64,000 nt of DNA from BQWY01 sp046351095 (GTDB lineage: Bacteria > Nitrospirota > Nitrospiria > Nitrospirales > Nitrospiraceae), in assembly GCA_046351095.1 (NCBI GenBank), contig JAXLZC010000001.1, forward strand, positions 496,001 to 560,000, given 5' to 3'. The position numbers were made by a program, and so were the translations under genes. This document shows, piece by piece, positions 25,437-34,654 of the stretch. The stretch's first letter is position 1. The number at the start of each line of letters is the position of its first letter. The notes below the pieces were generated by a model. The model made no database searches and was not told the origin of the DNA. It was given only the letters and a program-made list of their open reading frames with translations.

Positions 25437-25512
25437 GCCGAGGTAGCTCAGTTGGTAGAGCACAGCCCTGAAAAGGCTGGTGTCGACAGTTCGATTCTGT
25501 CCCTCGGCACCA
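25437..25512 (+). tRNA. tRNA-Phe (GAA anticodon)
   Basis: GCCGAGG pairs with CCTCGGC, followed by A and an encoded CCA. The anticodon arm CAGCC-CTGAAAA-GGCTG carries GAA. The D arm GCTCAGTTGGTAGAGC and T arm ACAGTTCGATTCTGT are canonical. Length 76 bases. Confidence 0.97.
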
Positions 25513-25666
25513 CGTGCCGCTCCCAGAATCTCCTTATCAGTATCGTGGGTGAAAAAGGTAGGCAGATGCCTGTGTGATTCACCACGCCTGGGGTGACCGT
25601 TTGGGTCTAATACGCACCACTTTCCTCAGGCACGCGAGTAGTTATCAAATGTAATGGGCCTAGTGT

Positions 25667-26338
25667 CTAGGTTGATACTAACTGCCTGCTCTTCGTCGCA
25701 TAGATAAGGAGCCCCAATCGATCCGTCACTCTCAGCTTGCTGAAGATAGCTGTGAGGTGGTGTCTCACCGTGACTTCGCTGATGCCCAGCTCCTCTGCGA
25801 TCCGTTTGTTGCGATACCCTTTGACGATGCCTTGTACGACTTCGCTTTCACGAGGTGTCAACAGGTGCATCCTACAGGGAGGCGTCTCTCTGGAAGTGCT
25901 GCTTGTTGCTGGGGCTGTCAGCAGCGGTGCATATTCTGGGCGATCTTTCCAAATCTCTCCTCTGCGGACATGCTCGATTGCGTCCAATAAGGTGTCGACC
26001 CCTTCTTGTTTCAGGAGGACCGCTCCTGCTCCCGCTTCGTACACGCGTCGAATCAGCTGAAGATCACGATGCCCCGTGAGGACGATCCATGACGAGGCTT
26101 TGGCGGTCATGCCCATGTTTGCCAGGAGCGAGAGATCACCTTGTGTATCGTCCATGTCGTACAGCACCACGTGCGGCCGTACGCGTGCGAGCGTCAATGC
26201 CGCCTCGGCATGGGTGACCTCATCCAGCCGCTCCGTCTGGACATGCCCTTTTAGGAGAGTCCGAATTCCAAGACGAATCAGGGTGCGGTTGGCGATGAGG
26301 ACGACTCGCAACGGATACTCCTTCGAGGTGGCTGACAT
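25667..26338 (-). CDS. NarL/FixJ-type response regulator with atypical receiver
   Basis: The start at 26338 is chosen because AAAGGAGCC precedes it. The N-terminal receiver has Asp in VVLYDMDD, Thr in IVLTGH and Lys in VLLKQE, but the acidic pair that normally follows the first strand is replaced (LIANRTLIRLG), so phosphorylation chemistry may be altered. The C-terminal LuxR helix-turn-helix is clear: LTPRESEVVQGIVKGYRNKRIAEEL and ISEVTVRHHLTAIFSKL (about 160-205). It is a DNA-binding transcription regulator without an adjacent histidine kinase. Confidence 0.87.
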   Translation of the reverse strand: MSATSKEYPLRVVLIANRTLIRLGIRTLLKGHVQTERLDEVTHAEAALTLARVRPHVVLYDMDDTQGDLSLLANMGMTAKASSWIVLTGHRDLQLIRRVYEAGAGAVLLKQEGVDTLLDAIEHVRRGEIWKDRPEYAPLLTAPATSSTSRETPPCRMHLLTPRESEVVQGIVKGYRNKRIAEELGISEVTVRHHLTAIFSKLRVTDRLGLLIYATKSRQLVST

Positions 26339-26553
26339 GGGATGTGGCTCCTTTGGCTGAATGTGTGGGGCCATTTCCTCATAGAAGCAGGAGATCGACA
26401 ATAACCCGAAGGCTTCCCTGAGCTTAGGTAGGATCCGTAAGTGTGGTCGATAGAGAACAGCGATGGGGCTGAAGACTTAGGCCTGCTGGTGAGATGGACT
26501 CTGCACAGCGGGGGCTGGATTACAGCAGTACGAACTAGGTATTACCGCTAGTG

Positions 26554-27375
26554 TTACGGGAGTGTTGCGGGCTGGAGTTTCGTCAGGTGATAGAGTGCAA
26601 TCGCCGCTGCTGATGTGACATTGAGAGATTCAACGTGATCATGGATGGGAATCCAAAACGATCCATCGGCCGCTTCTCGGAGGTTTGCTGAGACGCCCTG
26701 CCCTTCGTTTCCGATGGCCACGGTCAATCGTTGTGGACGGTCGACAATGGCGTGCAACGGTATGCTCGTTTGGCGTGCATCAGCCACCAAAAGTGAAGAC
26801 CCGTGGCGCTGTAACTGCTCGAAGTGGGTGTCTACAAAGACGGGAATCGTGAGTATGGCGCCGGCGGCTGCACGGACGGATTTGGGGTGAAATGGGTCCA
26901 CGGAGCCTGGCGAAAGCCACACAACATCGACCCCAAAGGCCGCTGCCACACGCAGGAGCGCACCGATATTGGCGGGGTCCTGCAGCTGCTCCGCGAAAAC
27001 GAAGGTGTGCGGAGTACGCGAGAGCAATGCCGCCTGGTCCCAAGAAGGCTTTTTCGCAATTGCCAACACACACTGCGGACCTGGGGTATCCGATAACTGC
27101 TCAAGCCTGGACAGTGGGCCGATGTAGGCTGTGAGATCGCCTGGTGTGTTCTGTTTAACCGCCCATTCTTCGCTTGCGACAATCGCCTGGATTGATCGAG
27201 GGGAAGACCCCAACAGGTCCAGGACAGCCTTTTCTCCTTCAACGACAAAGGCCTGTTCTGCGGCGCGTGCGTGTTTATCGCGCAAGAGTGCACGCACGTA
27301 GTCGAACGTGCGGCGAGTCAGAGGACGGGTGTGGAGTGGCAAGGAATTCGGTCGTGGGAGCCGGTTCAATTGCAT
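26554..27375 (-). CDS. SpoU/TrmH-family RNA 2'-O-methyltransferase
   Basis: The ATG at 27375 begins a 273-residue protein. The C-terminal SPOUT knot motifs are present: LQDPANIGALLRVAAAFG (motif 1), AIGNEGQGVS (motif 2) and IPIHDHVESLNVTSAAAIAL (motif 3). The N-terminal part (ARAAEQAFVVEGEKAVLDLL) resembles the substrate-binding domain of 23S rRNA methyltransferases. It probably 2'-O-methylates a ribose in rRNA; the exact nucleotide is not deducible. The next downstream gene encodes a small coiled-coil protein upstream on the same strand. Confidence 0.9.
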   Translation of the reverse strand: MQLNRLPRPNSLPLHTRPLTRRTFDYVRALLRDKHARAAEQAFVVEGEKAVLDLLGSSPRSIQAIVASEEWAVKQNTPGDLTAYIGPLSRLEQLSDTPGPQCVLAIAKKPSWDQAALLSRTPHTFVFAEQLQDPANIGALLRVAAAFGVDVVWLSPGSVDPFHPKSVRAAAGAILTIPVFVDTHFEQLQRHGSSLLVADARQTSIPLHAIVDRPQRLTVAIGNEGQGVSANLREAADGSFWIPIHDHVESLNVTSAAAIALYHLTKLQPATLP

Positions 27376-27420
27376 CGTGGTATGGCAGGGTGACTGCCAT
27401 ACCACGATGTCGCGTGTGGC

Positions 27421-27762
27421 TTAACGGCGCTTCTTATTGGCGGCGGCTTCGGCGGCCCGGATGCGCTGTGCACGCGCTTTCGCGCGGCGCAACTCACCCA
27501 GCTTTTCCCGTGTCTGTTTACGCTGAAAATCGAGTTGCGCAATTTGCGCCCGCACGTAATTCTTTTCCTGCTGGTGCAGGCTCGCACACTCGGTTTTCGA
27601 TAGGTTCGTCCAATCCCCGCTATCGCGCGCTCGACGCATACGATCCGGAAGGGATTCCCGCAAAGCACGCGAGCGTAACGAAATCAGAGAGCGCAACGCC
27701 TGTTCGCGCCGCAAAATTTCTTCTTCCTCGGCCAAAATGCCTCGCAAATCGGAGCCCAACAT
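27421..27762 (-). CDS. Small coiled-coil hypothetical protein
   Basis: GAGGAGG before the ATG at 27762 sets the start. The 113-residue product is almost all helix and highly charged: ILAEEEEILRREQALRSL near the start and KTREKLGELRRAKARA near the end, with a basic tail (NKKRR). One Cys occurs in KTECASLHQQ. It is likely a coiled coil that could bind nucleic acid through its tail. It is expressed from a promoter with a perfect TATAAT next to a palindrome. No known family recognised. Confidence 0.65.
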   Translation of the reverse strand: MLGSDLRGILAEEEEILRREQALRSLISLRSRALRESLPDRMRRARDSGDWTNLSKTECASLHQQEKNYVRAQIAQLDFQRKQTREKLGELRRAKARAQRIRAAEAAANKKRR

Positions 27763-27803
27763 AGTCAGCACCTCCTCGGAGAACCAAACCAAAAGAGTGC
27801 CGC

Positions 27804-27821
27804 ATTATACCCAAATTGGGT
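27804..27821 (-). promoter_or_regulatory. -10 box abutting a palindromic operator
   Basis: On the minus strand ACCCAATTTGGGT (13-bp palindrome with one central base, 27809-27821) runs into TATAAT (27804-27809), sharing one base. No good -35 is seen, which suggests an activator-dependent or repressed promoter for the small coiled-coil gene. Confidence 0.5.
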
Positions 27822-27971
27822 GCCAGGCTCCAGATGTTATAAGTCATGGAAATATTTGAATATGTATAGCCTGATGTCATTGTTGAGCGCGATAATGAAG
27901 GAATTCTGCTTGTTTTCACACTGAAATTCCAGCGGTTGCGACCGTGGGATGGGTCGGCTAAGATCCGCCGC

Positions 27972-28460
27972 ATGTCGATTGGACACAACATTTCTGCCTG
28001 GCGAAATCACCGGAAAGTGTCCACCGAAACATTCGCCGCACGACTCTCCTACACCGTAGAGCAAGTCGATCAGCTTGAGCGAGGCCTGACGAATCCAACA
28101 GTTGCCGAGCTTGAAACGATTGCCGCAGTGTTAGATCTGTCGCCGGCCTGGCTGTATGGCAGTCCCCAGGATGTGACGATTCTTGCTCGATGTGCGGATG
28201 AGGAGGATGACACTGATTCCATTGGGAGGGCGCCAATCGCCTCGCTGGAGGCCATCGATCCAATCATCGAGCGTATGGTCCGGTCTATCGGACCGAATCG
28301 CCGACTCTACACGTTGGTGACGACCTTAGTGCGTTCTGGGGATGAGCGGCTCTTGCGCGCGGCGGAGGTGAGTCTCAATAGCCTGGTCAAACAAGTGAAG
28401 CCGGTGTCGTTCCCATGGGCCTCACGTCAGCCTGGTCACTTCGAACCACCTAGCGACTAA
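27972..28460 (+). CDS. XRE-family helix-turn-helix transcription regulator
   Basis: The N-terminal 70 residues form a Cro/cI-type HTH: ISAWRNHRKVSTETFAARLS, then YTVEQVDQLERGLTNPTVAE and LETIAAVLDLSPAWLYG. The C-terminal 90 residues have an acidic linker (ADEEDDTDS) and a helical region of unknown function. The ATG at 27972 is preferred over one 12 codons upstream because the domain starts there. It is divergent from the small coiled-coil gene, and the palindrome in that promoter is a candidate target. Confidence 0.82.
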   Translation: MSIGHNISAWRNHRKVSTETFAARLSYTVEQVDQLERGLTNPTVAELETIAAVLDLSPAWLYGSPQDVTILARCADEEDDTDSIGRAPIASLEAIDPIIERMVRSIGPNRRLYTLVTTLVRSGDERLLRAAEVSLNSLVKQVKPVSFPWASRQPGHFEPPSD

Positions 28461-28485
28461 GCCGACAGTTTCTGCAGCAGCGCTC

Positions 28486-30486
28486 TCATTCCATCCTCTT
28501 CTGCTCACCTGTTCCAGATCCATACCAATAGAGCAACAAGCCGATGCCGATGAGCATCAGCCCGCCCGCCCATGGTCCGGCAAGGTTCGTGGTATGCGAG
28601 GAGAGGTCGGGCATGGTGAAGTCCGGCCGGACCATTGTCAGCGCCAACGGAATGGCCACGACGATACCCATGATCGCCTCCCCGGTCACCAGTCCTGCTG
28701 CGGCAAGCAACCCATGATCGACCGGTCCCGCAGAATCGGAATTGAACTGGCTGGCTGTTGACGCACGCCGCTGGTTCACGACCTCCGCGATAAGCCCTCC
28801 GAGGAAGACGGCCACACTCAACTTCAAGGGCAGGTACAGACCAAGCGCGACGGCTAGTACGGGAATACGCCAGGTCGATTTGCGCCGTTGAATGGCGCGG
28901 TCCATGACGATTACAACCGCCGCGAAGCCTGCCCCGATGCCGACGAGGTGCCATGGCAGTTTGCCTGCGAAAAATGCCTGGGCAACATTCGCCATCATGG
29001 CAGCCTGCGGGGCGCTGAGGGATTGGGGGTGCAATTCGCTGGCGGGGCCGATGCCGTACCGGATCTGAAGAAGATTCAAGACCGGAGGCAGTACCAGTGC
29101 CCCGGTTGCCACGCCGATGAGTTGCATTACCTGTTGTTTCCACGGCGTCGCCCCTACCAATTGCCCGGTTTTGAGGTCTTGGAGGTTGTCCCCGCCCATG
29201 GCGGCCGAGCAGCAGACGATGGCCGCAATCAACAACGCTGCGACCGGCCCCGCACTGTGGTCCGCGCCGAATGCCAACAACAAGAGCGACGCGGACAGCA
29301 TCAGCATCGCGATGGTGACGCCTGACACGGGATTACTCGAGCTTCCCACCAACCCCGCCATGTAGCCTGCCACAGAGGAAAAGAGGAAGGCTGCCGGAAC
29401 CATACAGAGCGCCAACGAGAGCGCGAGCGCTGGGTGGTTCAGAACAACATCGAATGCGACGACTGTCCCGATGAGGCACGCTACGGACAGCGCCGTGAGG
29501 GCCCAAGGTGGAAGATCGCGATCGAGTCGCGATGGCGCCTCGACCATCGACTGCGCGGTTCCTGTTCGTGGTCGATCTATAAGACGAGTCAGGCTGTCCG
29601 AGAGCGCGGTACGCACCTGCGTGATCGTCCAGAGTCCGCCCACCAGCATCGCGCCGATGCCGATGGGGCGAACGGTTCGGCTCCAGAGGGCATACGCTTG
29701 GGCGACGGCCTCGCCGGGCTGTCCCACCGCCACGCTGGAGGTCTCTGAGAAAAGCCACGATTGGATCGGGAGAATGATCCACCAACCGAACAACCCTCCA
29801 GCGCACACGACGGCCGCCGTGCGGACGCCGATGATGTACCCCACCGCCACCAATGCGGGAGAAAGTGTGACGCCGCCGTAGACGATCGTCCGACCAACGA
29901 CCGCAGCACCTTCAAGCGTGTCGCCCCAGAGGCGCAGTCCCGCTTCGGCGAACTTCGCGATGCCTGCCGCCACCGCGCCCCAAATCAACGACGATACCTG
30001 TACGCCGCGAGTGCTGGTTGCCATGCCGGTCTTTAATAACTCGGCCGTCGCAATACCCTCTGGAAAGGGCAGCGATGGGTCGCCGACCAACGCGCGACGC
30101 AGTGGAATCGTAAAGAGGACGCCGAGAGTGCCGCCGACGAACGCCAGCAAGGTCGTCGTCCAATAGTCGAAGTCCTTCCAGGCGCCGATCAGGATCAACG
30201 CAGGTAACGTAAAAATGGCGCCCGCCGCGACAGCCTCTCCTGAGGATGCGGCCGTCTGGACGATATTGTTTTCGAGGATGTTGGCGTTTCGAAGGCGACG
30301 CAATATGGCCATCGACAACACGGCTGCAGGAATCGATGCCGAAACAGTCATGCCGGCGAAGAGGCCAAGGTAGGCATTGGCGCCCGCAAGCACGGCGGTC
30401 AGTAGGATCGCGAGCAGTACACTTCGGACGGTGATTTCTGGAAGGTGCGTCTCGGCTGGGATAACGGGTATGGATGGTGTGGACAT
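28486..30486 (-). CDS. OPT-family oligopeptide transporter
   Basis: About 666 residues with many membrane helices. The N-terminal segment SVLLAILLTAVLAGANAYLG and GMTVSASIPAAVLSM match the OPT family, as do NIVQTAASSGEAVAAGAIFT and the long loop with SEGI-type PFPEGIATAELL. These are proton-coupled importers of small peptides or metal chelates in the inner membrane. A GTG at 30510 adds eight residues; the ATG at 30486 is used here but the start is not certain. It lies downstream of the TPR gene with a gap of about 110 bp. Confidence 0.93.
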   Translation of the reverse strand: MSTPSIPVIPAETHLPEITVRSVLLAILLTAVLAGANAYLGLFAGMTVSASIPAAVLSMAILRRLRNANILENNIVQTAASSGEAVAAGAIFTLPALILIGAWKDFDYWTTTLLAFVGGTLGVLFTIPLRRALVGDPSLPFPEGIATAELLKTGMATSTRGVQVSSLIWGAVAAGIAKFAEAGLRLWGDTLEGAAVVGRTIVYGGVTLSPALVAVGYIIGVRTAAVVCAGGLFGWWIILPIQSWLFSETSSVAVGQPGEAVAQAYALWSRTVRPIGIGAMLVGGLWTITQVRTALSDSLTRLIDRPRTGTAQSMVEAPSRLDRDLPPWALTALSVACLIGTVVAFDVVLNHPALALSLALCMVPAAFLFSSVAGYMAGLVGSSSNPVSGVTIAMLMLSASLLLLAFGADHSAGPVAALLIAAIVCCSAAMGGDNLQDLKTGQLVGATPWKQQVMQLIGVATGALVLPPVLNLLQIRYGIGPASELHPQSLSAPQAAMMANVAQAFFAGKLPWHLVGIGAGFAAVVIVMDRAIQRRKSTWRIPVLAVALGLYLPLKLSVAVFLGGLIAEVVNQRRASTASQFNSDSAGPVDHGLLAAAGLVTGEAIMGIVVAIPLALTMVRPDFTMPDLSSHTTNLAGPWAGGLMLIGIGLLLYWYGSGTGEQKRME

Positions 30487-30622
30487 ACGAGGCGTCGTTG
30501 CGTCGAGCACAAGGCAGCGGTCGGGGCTCTAACGATCGCCCGTCTTACCATGGCGCAACGCAAGCGTCCACGTCAGGACCGAGACCTACGATGAACGGGA
30601 CGTGACCGATGGGAAAGACGGA

Positions 30623-31381
30623 CTATGCGGCCCGGCGAGAGGATTGTATCTGGGACAACCAAGAACGGAGGCGACGGAGTTGAGCCTGATGGCGCGAACT
30701 GCTGTTTGAAGGCTGTGCGTCGAGAAGTGACGATCCGGCAGGCTCTGTGACAGAGACTGAGATAGATTCCTGGATGGGAGCAGGTTCTTCGTAGGTACTT
30801 CCTCGTGCCATGGTCACATTGGCTACATCTTCCTGTGCGGAAGCCACAGACTCGACGGATGCATCAAATGTCTCAACGGCAGTCGGTATAGACGTCGCGA
30901 GACTCTCGGGACTTGTATCGCTCGGTGGTGGCGATGCGACGAGGCTGCTGCTACCCGTACTGAGCGATGCCTGAATCTTCTTGATCAGCTCGTCCGTAGG
31001 ATTCGTCATCAGCACCACAGTACAGGAGCGGCGAGCCGCCTCGATGTTGCCTTCTGCCGCATAGATCTGCGCCAGCACGCGATGGGCCTTCATGTTCTCG
31101 CGGCTCGTTTCAATCGCCGCCTCCAGCACGTCTTTCGCAGCTGCATGATCCCGCTTTTCGAAGTACACCGCGCCCAGCGCGACCATCGCGATGACGTACC
31201 CCGGATAGTGACCGATCCCCTCCTCTAATACCTGCGCGGCCTGATCGAGCAGACCGAGCTTGGTATATTCCTCGGCCAGGGAGACGAAGACTTTCGATTG
31301 AGGATTCTGCGCCAGTTCTTGCGCAAGACGCTGCGCCTTATCGGAAAGCGGACGGTCCGGCTGTGCGTTATTCGTCGCCAT
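30623..31381 (-). CDS. TPR-repeat protein
   Basis: Residues about 25-130 contain successive tetratricopeptide units: VFVSLAEEYTKLGLLDQAAQ, YVIAMVALGAVYFEKRDHAA and MKAHRVLAQIYAAEGNIEAA, each with the Ala/Gly/Tyr pattern of TPRs. The second half is Ser/Thr/Glu/Val-rich and probably disordered, ending in a basic segment. It has no signal peptide. It follows coaBC with a 12-bp gap and closes the long leftward operon. The partner protein is unknown. Confidence 0.8.
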   Translation of the reverse strand: MATNNAQPDRPLSDKAQRLAQELAQNPQSKVFVSLAEEYTKLGLLDQAAQVLEEGIGHYPGYVIAMVALGAVYFEKRDHAAAKDVLEAAIETSRENMKAHRVLAQIYAAEGNIEAARRSCTVVLMTNPTDELIKKIQASLSTGSSSLVASPPPSDTSPESLATSIPTAVETFDASVESVASAQEDVANVTMARGSTYEEPAPIQESISVSVTEPAGSSLLDAQPSNSSSRHQAQLRRLRSWLSQIQSSRRAA

Positions 31382-31393
31382 GGCGTAACGTTC

Positions 31394-32629
31394 CTATGAA
31401 CGTGGGGTGGTCCTCGGTGCGACACTCACGGCTGCGTCGAGAATATGGTGCGCGACTTCTCGTTTCGACATAAGTGGCAACTCGGTCACGAGGCCTGTGC
31501 GATCGATCAAGGTGACCCGGTTGCTATCCGACCCGAATCCGGCACCTGGTGCCAGCACATTATTGGCGACGATCAGGTCGAGCCCCTTGGACTTCAGCTT
31601 GCTCGTCGCATGCGGGATCAGGTTCTCGGTCTCTGCGGCAAAGCCTACCATGCACTGCCCTGTCCGCATACGAGAAAGCGAACTCAGGACATCGACGGTC
31701 GGCTCCAGGGCGATCTGCGTCAGCGGCTGTTGGCTCTTCTTGAGCTTTCGGTCGGCGACCTGGGCCGGGCGATAGTCGGCGACGGCCGCCGCCATCACGA
31801 GCATCGTGGCCCATTCGAAATGGGCGGCGAGCGTGTGGTGCAGTTCCTGAGCGGTCGTAATCGGAATGGTCTCGACACCGGCAGGAGGCGTCAAGGCAGT
31901 CGGGCCAGTGACGAGGCGCACGGACGCCCCGCGGGCCTGGGCGACTTCGGCAAGGGCGTAGCCCATTTTCCCGGATGAATGGTTCGACAGAAAGCGAACA
32001 GGATCGATCGGTTCGCGTGTCGGACCGGCCGAAATCAGGATCCGTTGTCCGGCCAGATCCTTCGTGCTGTCCTGCCCCGTTCCACCAAGAAGCTCATGTA
32101 TCGCCTGGCATATGATATCGTCCGACGGAAGCCGACCGCGAGCGGATCGTCCAGAGGCCAGTGGGCCGACCTCAGGATCCAAGACCCTGTGCCCACGTGC
32201 CCGAAGGGTCGCCACATGCTGTTGAACAGCCGGGTGGTCCCACATGCCGCCGTCCATCGCTGGGCAAAAGAGGACCGGGCGTGATGCCGCGAGGAGCATG
32301 GTGTTCAAGAGGTCATCGCCCAGCCCCAAGGCGGCTTGGGCCAATCGGTTGGCGGTGCAGGGGGCAAGCACAACCGCATCCGCCCACTCCGCCCAGGTGA
32401 GGTGGACCATTTCCTCATGGGGTGCGAACAGATCAGTGGCGACCTGGTAGCGGCTGAGCGTTTCGAATGTCAGCGGGGTGACGAACTTCGTGGCGGCGGT
32501 CGTCATGACCACCCGCACCTCGGCTCCGTCCGCCATGAGTCGGCGGAGGAGCGAGACGGCTTTATAGGCGGCGATACTGCCGCACACGCCGAGCACCAGG
32601 CGGCGACCATGGAGCGGCGAGGCGGACAT
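31394..32629 (-). CDS. coaBC: Bifunctional phosphopantothenoylcysteine decarboxylase / phosphopantothenate-cysteine ligase
   Basis: The N-terminal flavoprotein half (about 1-190) has LVLGVCGSIAAYKAVSLLRRL and the decarboxylase motif PAMDGGMW. The C-terminal ligase half (about 195-411) has ILISAGPTREPIDPVRFLSN and NHSSGKMGYALAE. It makes 4'-phosphopantetheine from 4'-phosphopantothenate and cysteine in coenzyme A synthesis. 411 residues is typical. It follows rpoZ by 22 bp; the gmk-rpoZ-coaBC order is common in bacteria. Confidence 0.96.
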   Translation of the reverse strand: MSASPLHGRRLVLGVCGSIAAYKAVSLLRRLMADGAEVRVVMTTAATKFVTPLTFETLSRYQVATDLFAPHEEMVHLTWAEWADAVVLAPCTANRLAQAALGLGDDLLNTMLLAASRPVLFCPAMDGGMWDHPAVQQHVATLRARGHRVLDPEVGPLASGRSARGRLPSDDIICQAIHELLGGTGQDSTKDLAGQRILISAGPTREPIDPVRFLSNHSSGKMGYALAEVAQARGASVRLVTGPTALTPPAGVETIPITTAQELHHTLAAHFEWATMLVMAAAVADYRPAQVADRKLKKSQQPLTQIALEPTVDVLSSLSRMRTGQCMVGFAAETENLIPHATSKLKSKGLDLIVANNVLAPGAGFGSDSNRVTLIDRTGLVTELPLMSKREVAHHILDAAVSVAPRTTPRS

Positions 32630-32651
32630 GGGGATGGGACGGTCGAAGGCC

Positions 32652-33029
32652 CTACTCTTCCGCTTCCGCCGGTTCGGCGGCCGCCGGCGGCGCCTTCGGG
32701 GAATCGTCGATGTAGTTGCTCAATTCCTTCTTGATCTCGCGCGCGTCCTCGGCGGTCATCATGGCCATCCGCTCGTTTTCCATCTCGCGGCCCTTGCGCG
32801 CTTCCTTCATCGCATCGCGCGCTTCTTGTCCGCGCAAGAACGGCACGCCGTGGTTCAAGACCTCGTCGAGTGCGATGGTGGTTTCTTTGGTAAAACGCAA
32901 GGCGCCGATCGGCTTGCTGCCCTGCATCAACTGCTTCGCGCGCTGCGCGGCGACCAACACCAAGCGATGACGCGAATCGAATTGATCCTTCGTGTACTCG
33001 GGCAGAAGCGGCAACATGTCGGTACTCAT
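32652..33029 (-). CDS. rpoZ: RNA polymerase omega subunit
   Basis: The core region DSRHRLVLVAAQRAKQLMQG (about 18-37) and KETTIALDEVLNHGV match omega, which wraps the C-terminus of beta-prime and helps RNA polymerase assembly. At 125 residues it is longer than the E. coli protein because of an acidic Ala/Pro/Glu tail. It overlaps the gmk stop by 4 bp, and gmk-rpoZ-coaBC neighbourhood supports the call. Confidence 0.93.
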   Translation of the reverse strand: MSTDMLPLLPEYTKDQFDSRHRLVLVAAQRAKQLMQGSKPIGALRFTKETTIALDEVLNHGVPFLRGQEARDAMKEARKGREMENERMAMMTAEDAREIKKELSNYIDDSPKAPPAAAEPAEAEE

Positions 33030-33673
33030 CGGGTCGAGATCTCCTTCTCTTTCTCGTCTTTGTCGAGAATGAAATTGCTTTCAAGCCAGGCAATATCTAC
33101 GCGTTTGGTGCGGATCCGTTCCGCCCAAAAGACACTCTCCAATTCTTTTAAGGATTGTGTCAAGTCGTCGTTCCGGATCAGGTAGGTATAGTCCCTGTAG
33201 CTCCAGACTTCCTCGCGGGCCTTCTGCAGGCGGCGCGCGATTTCGTCGGCGCTGTCGCCGGCTCGGGTCGTCAGGCGCGTGCGCAACGTCCCGAGTGAAG
33301 GCGGCAGAATATAGATCGAGACCGTATCGTCGAATTTTTTGCGAATCTGCGCCGCCCCTTGGGTATCGATTTCCAACAACACGTCGATGCCCTGATCCAA
33401 CGAGTCGACAATGGGTTTGCGCGGCGTACCGTAGTACTGGTCGTAGACGCGCGCCCATTCGACAAACTCCTGCCGGTCGATCATGCCCTGAAACGCCGCC
33501 TGGTCGGTAAAAAAGTATTCCCGCCCATGTTCCTCGCCCGGGCGCGGTTGGCGAGTCGTGTACGATACAGAGTGCCAGACACCGGGCACGGACGCCACGA
33601 TCTGCTTGCACAGCGTGGTTTTGCCGGTTCCCGACGGCGCAGACACGATATACAGAAGCCCTCGTCGTTCCAT
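33026..33673 (-). CDS. gmk: Guanylate kinase
   Basis: MERRGLLYIVSAPSGTGKTT contains the P-loop (SAPSGTGKTTL, about 11-21). VSYTTRQPRPGEEHGREYFF is the GMP-binding signature. The enzyme phosphorylates GMP to GDP. The ATG at 33673 is preferred over a TTG four codons upstream. About 215 residues is normal. It lies in the yicC-gmk-rpoZ-coaBC order often seen in bacteria, where the kinase and omega are coupled by overlapping ATGA. Confidence 0.96.
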   Translation of the reverse strand: MERRGLLYIVSAPSGTGKTTLCKQIVASVPGVWHSVSYTTRQPRPGEEHGREYFFTDQAAFQGMIDRQEFVEWARVYDQYYGTPRKPIVDSLDQGIDVLLEIDTQGAAQIRKKFDDTVSIYILPPSLGTLRTRLTTRAGDSADEIARRLQKAREEVWSYRDYTYLIRNDDLTQSLKELESVFWAERIRTKRVDIAWLESNFILDKDEKEKEISTR

Positions 33674-33775
33674 GCAATGACTCAACTACCGTCGGCGCAC
33701 GTCGTACCGTATGGGGTGGATATCTGAGCGGGTGCTTCCGAGCCGAATCGGCCCGAATCCCCTTCCTCGAGAAGA

Positions 33776-34654
33776 CTATTCGATATTTTGCACTTGTTCG
33801 CGGATCTTTTCCAGCTCTGTCTTCATTTGTACGACAGCGGTGGTAATGGCCGCATCGTTGGCCTTCGAGCCGATCGTGTTCACCTCCCGACCCATTTCTT
33901 GGATCAAAAAGTCCAACGTCTTCCCGACCTGGTCATCCCGCGTGAGCGCCTGGCGAAACTGGGAGCAATGCGAGCTGAGCCGGGCCAACTCTTCCGACAC
34001 GTCGCTCCGATCCGACAGGATCGCGAGCTCCTGGTAGAGCCGCGCTTCGTCGATGCTGTGCGGCTGAAGCAACGTGTGGATACGCGCCTTCATCCGCGCG
34101 AGCGCTTCCTGGGTGACATGCGGCGCGCGCGCAGCGATCTCCGCCTGCGCCTGCTCCAACTGCCCGAGATGCTGCAACATGGCGGCGGTAAGCGCCTCGC
34201 CTTCCAGCTCGCGCATACGTACGAGTTCTTTGAGCGCGGCCGTGATCGTCTTGGAGATAAGTTTCTCCAGGTTCTGCTCCTGCGCGGGCGTGTCGGTCAG
34301 CGAGAGGACATCGCGAAACCCGGCGACCATAGTTAGGTCCGGTGTGCCGGCCAGCTTCAATTCTTTCTTCAGCGTCTTCAGGGCTGCAAGATACTGTTTG
34401 GCCAACGGGCGGTCGATCGCCACTTGCTTCGTCGAGGCCCGCTCCCCGCCCAGGCTCACGCTGACGTCGATCCGCCCCCGCTTGCACTGTTGCTGAATGG
34501 CTTGTTTGCAGGCTTCCTCGATGGCCGCCATGCCACGCGGTAACCGGCATTGGATATCCAAAAACCGATGGTTGACGGCGCGAATTTCGACGCCGATGGT
34601 GCCGCCGTCATGGGTGGTTTCCTTACGGCCAAACCCGGTCATACTTTTGATCAT
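33776..34654 (-). CDS. yicC: YicC-family endoribonuclease
   Basis: The protein begins MIKSMTGFGR, the invariant YicC start, and ends with DFLIQEMGREVNTIGSKAND, the conserved C-terminal domain. 292 residues is the family size. E. coli YicC has been described as a ribonuclease that affects small RNA stability. Its ATG overlaps the nth stop (ATGA at 34651-34654), so it is coupled to nth. It sits directly upstream of gmk, a usual arrangement. Confidence 0.92.
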   Translation of the reverse strand: MIKSMTGFGRKETTHDGGTIGVEIRAVNHRFLDIQCRLPRGMAAIEEACKQAIQQQCKRGRIDVSVSLGGERASTKQVAIDRPLAKQYLAALKTLKKELKLAGTPDLTMVAGFRDVLSLTDTPAQEQNLEKLISKTITAALKELVRMRELEGEALTAAMLQHLGQLEQAQAEIAARAPHVTQEALARMKARIHTLLQPHSIDEARLYQELAILSDRSDVSEELARLSSHCSQFRQALTRDDQVGKTLDFLIQEMGREVNTIGSKANDAAITTAVVQMKTELEKIREQVQNIE

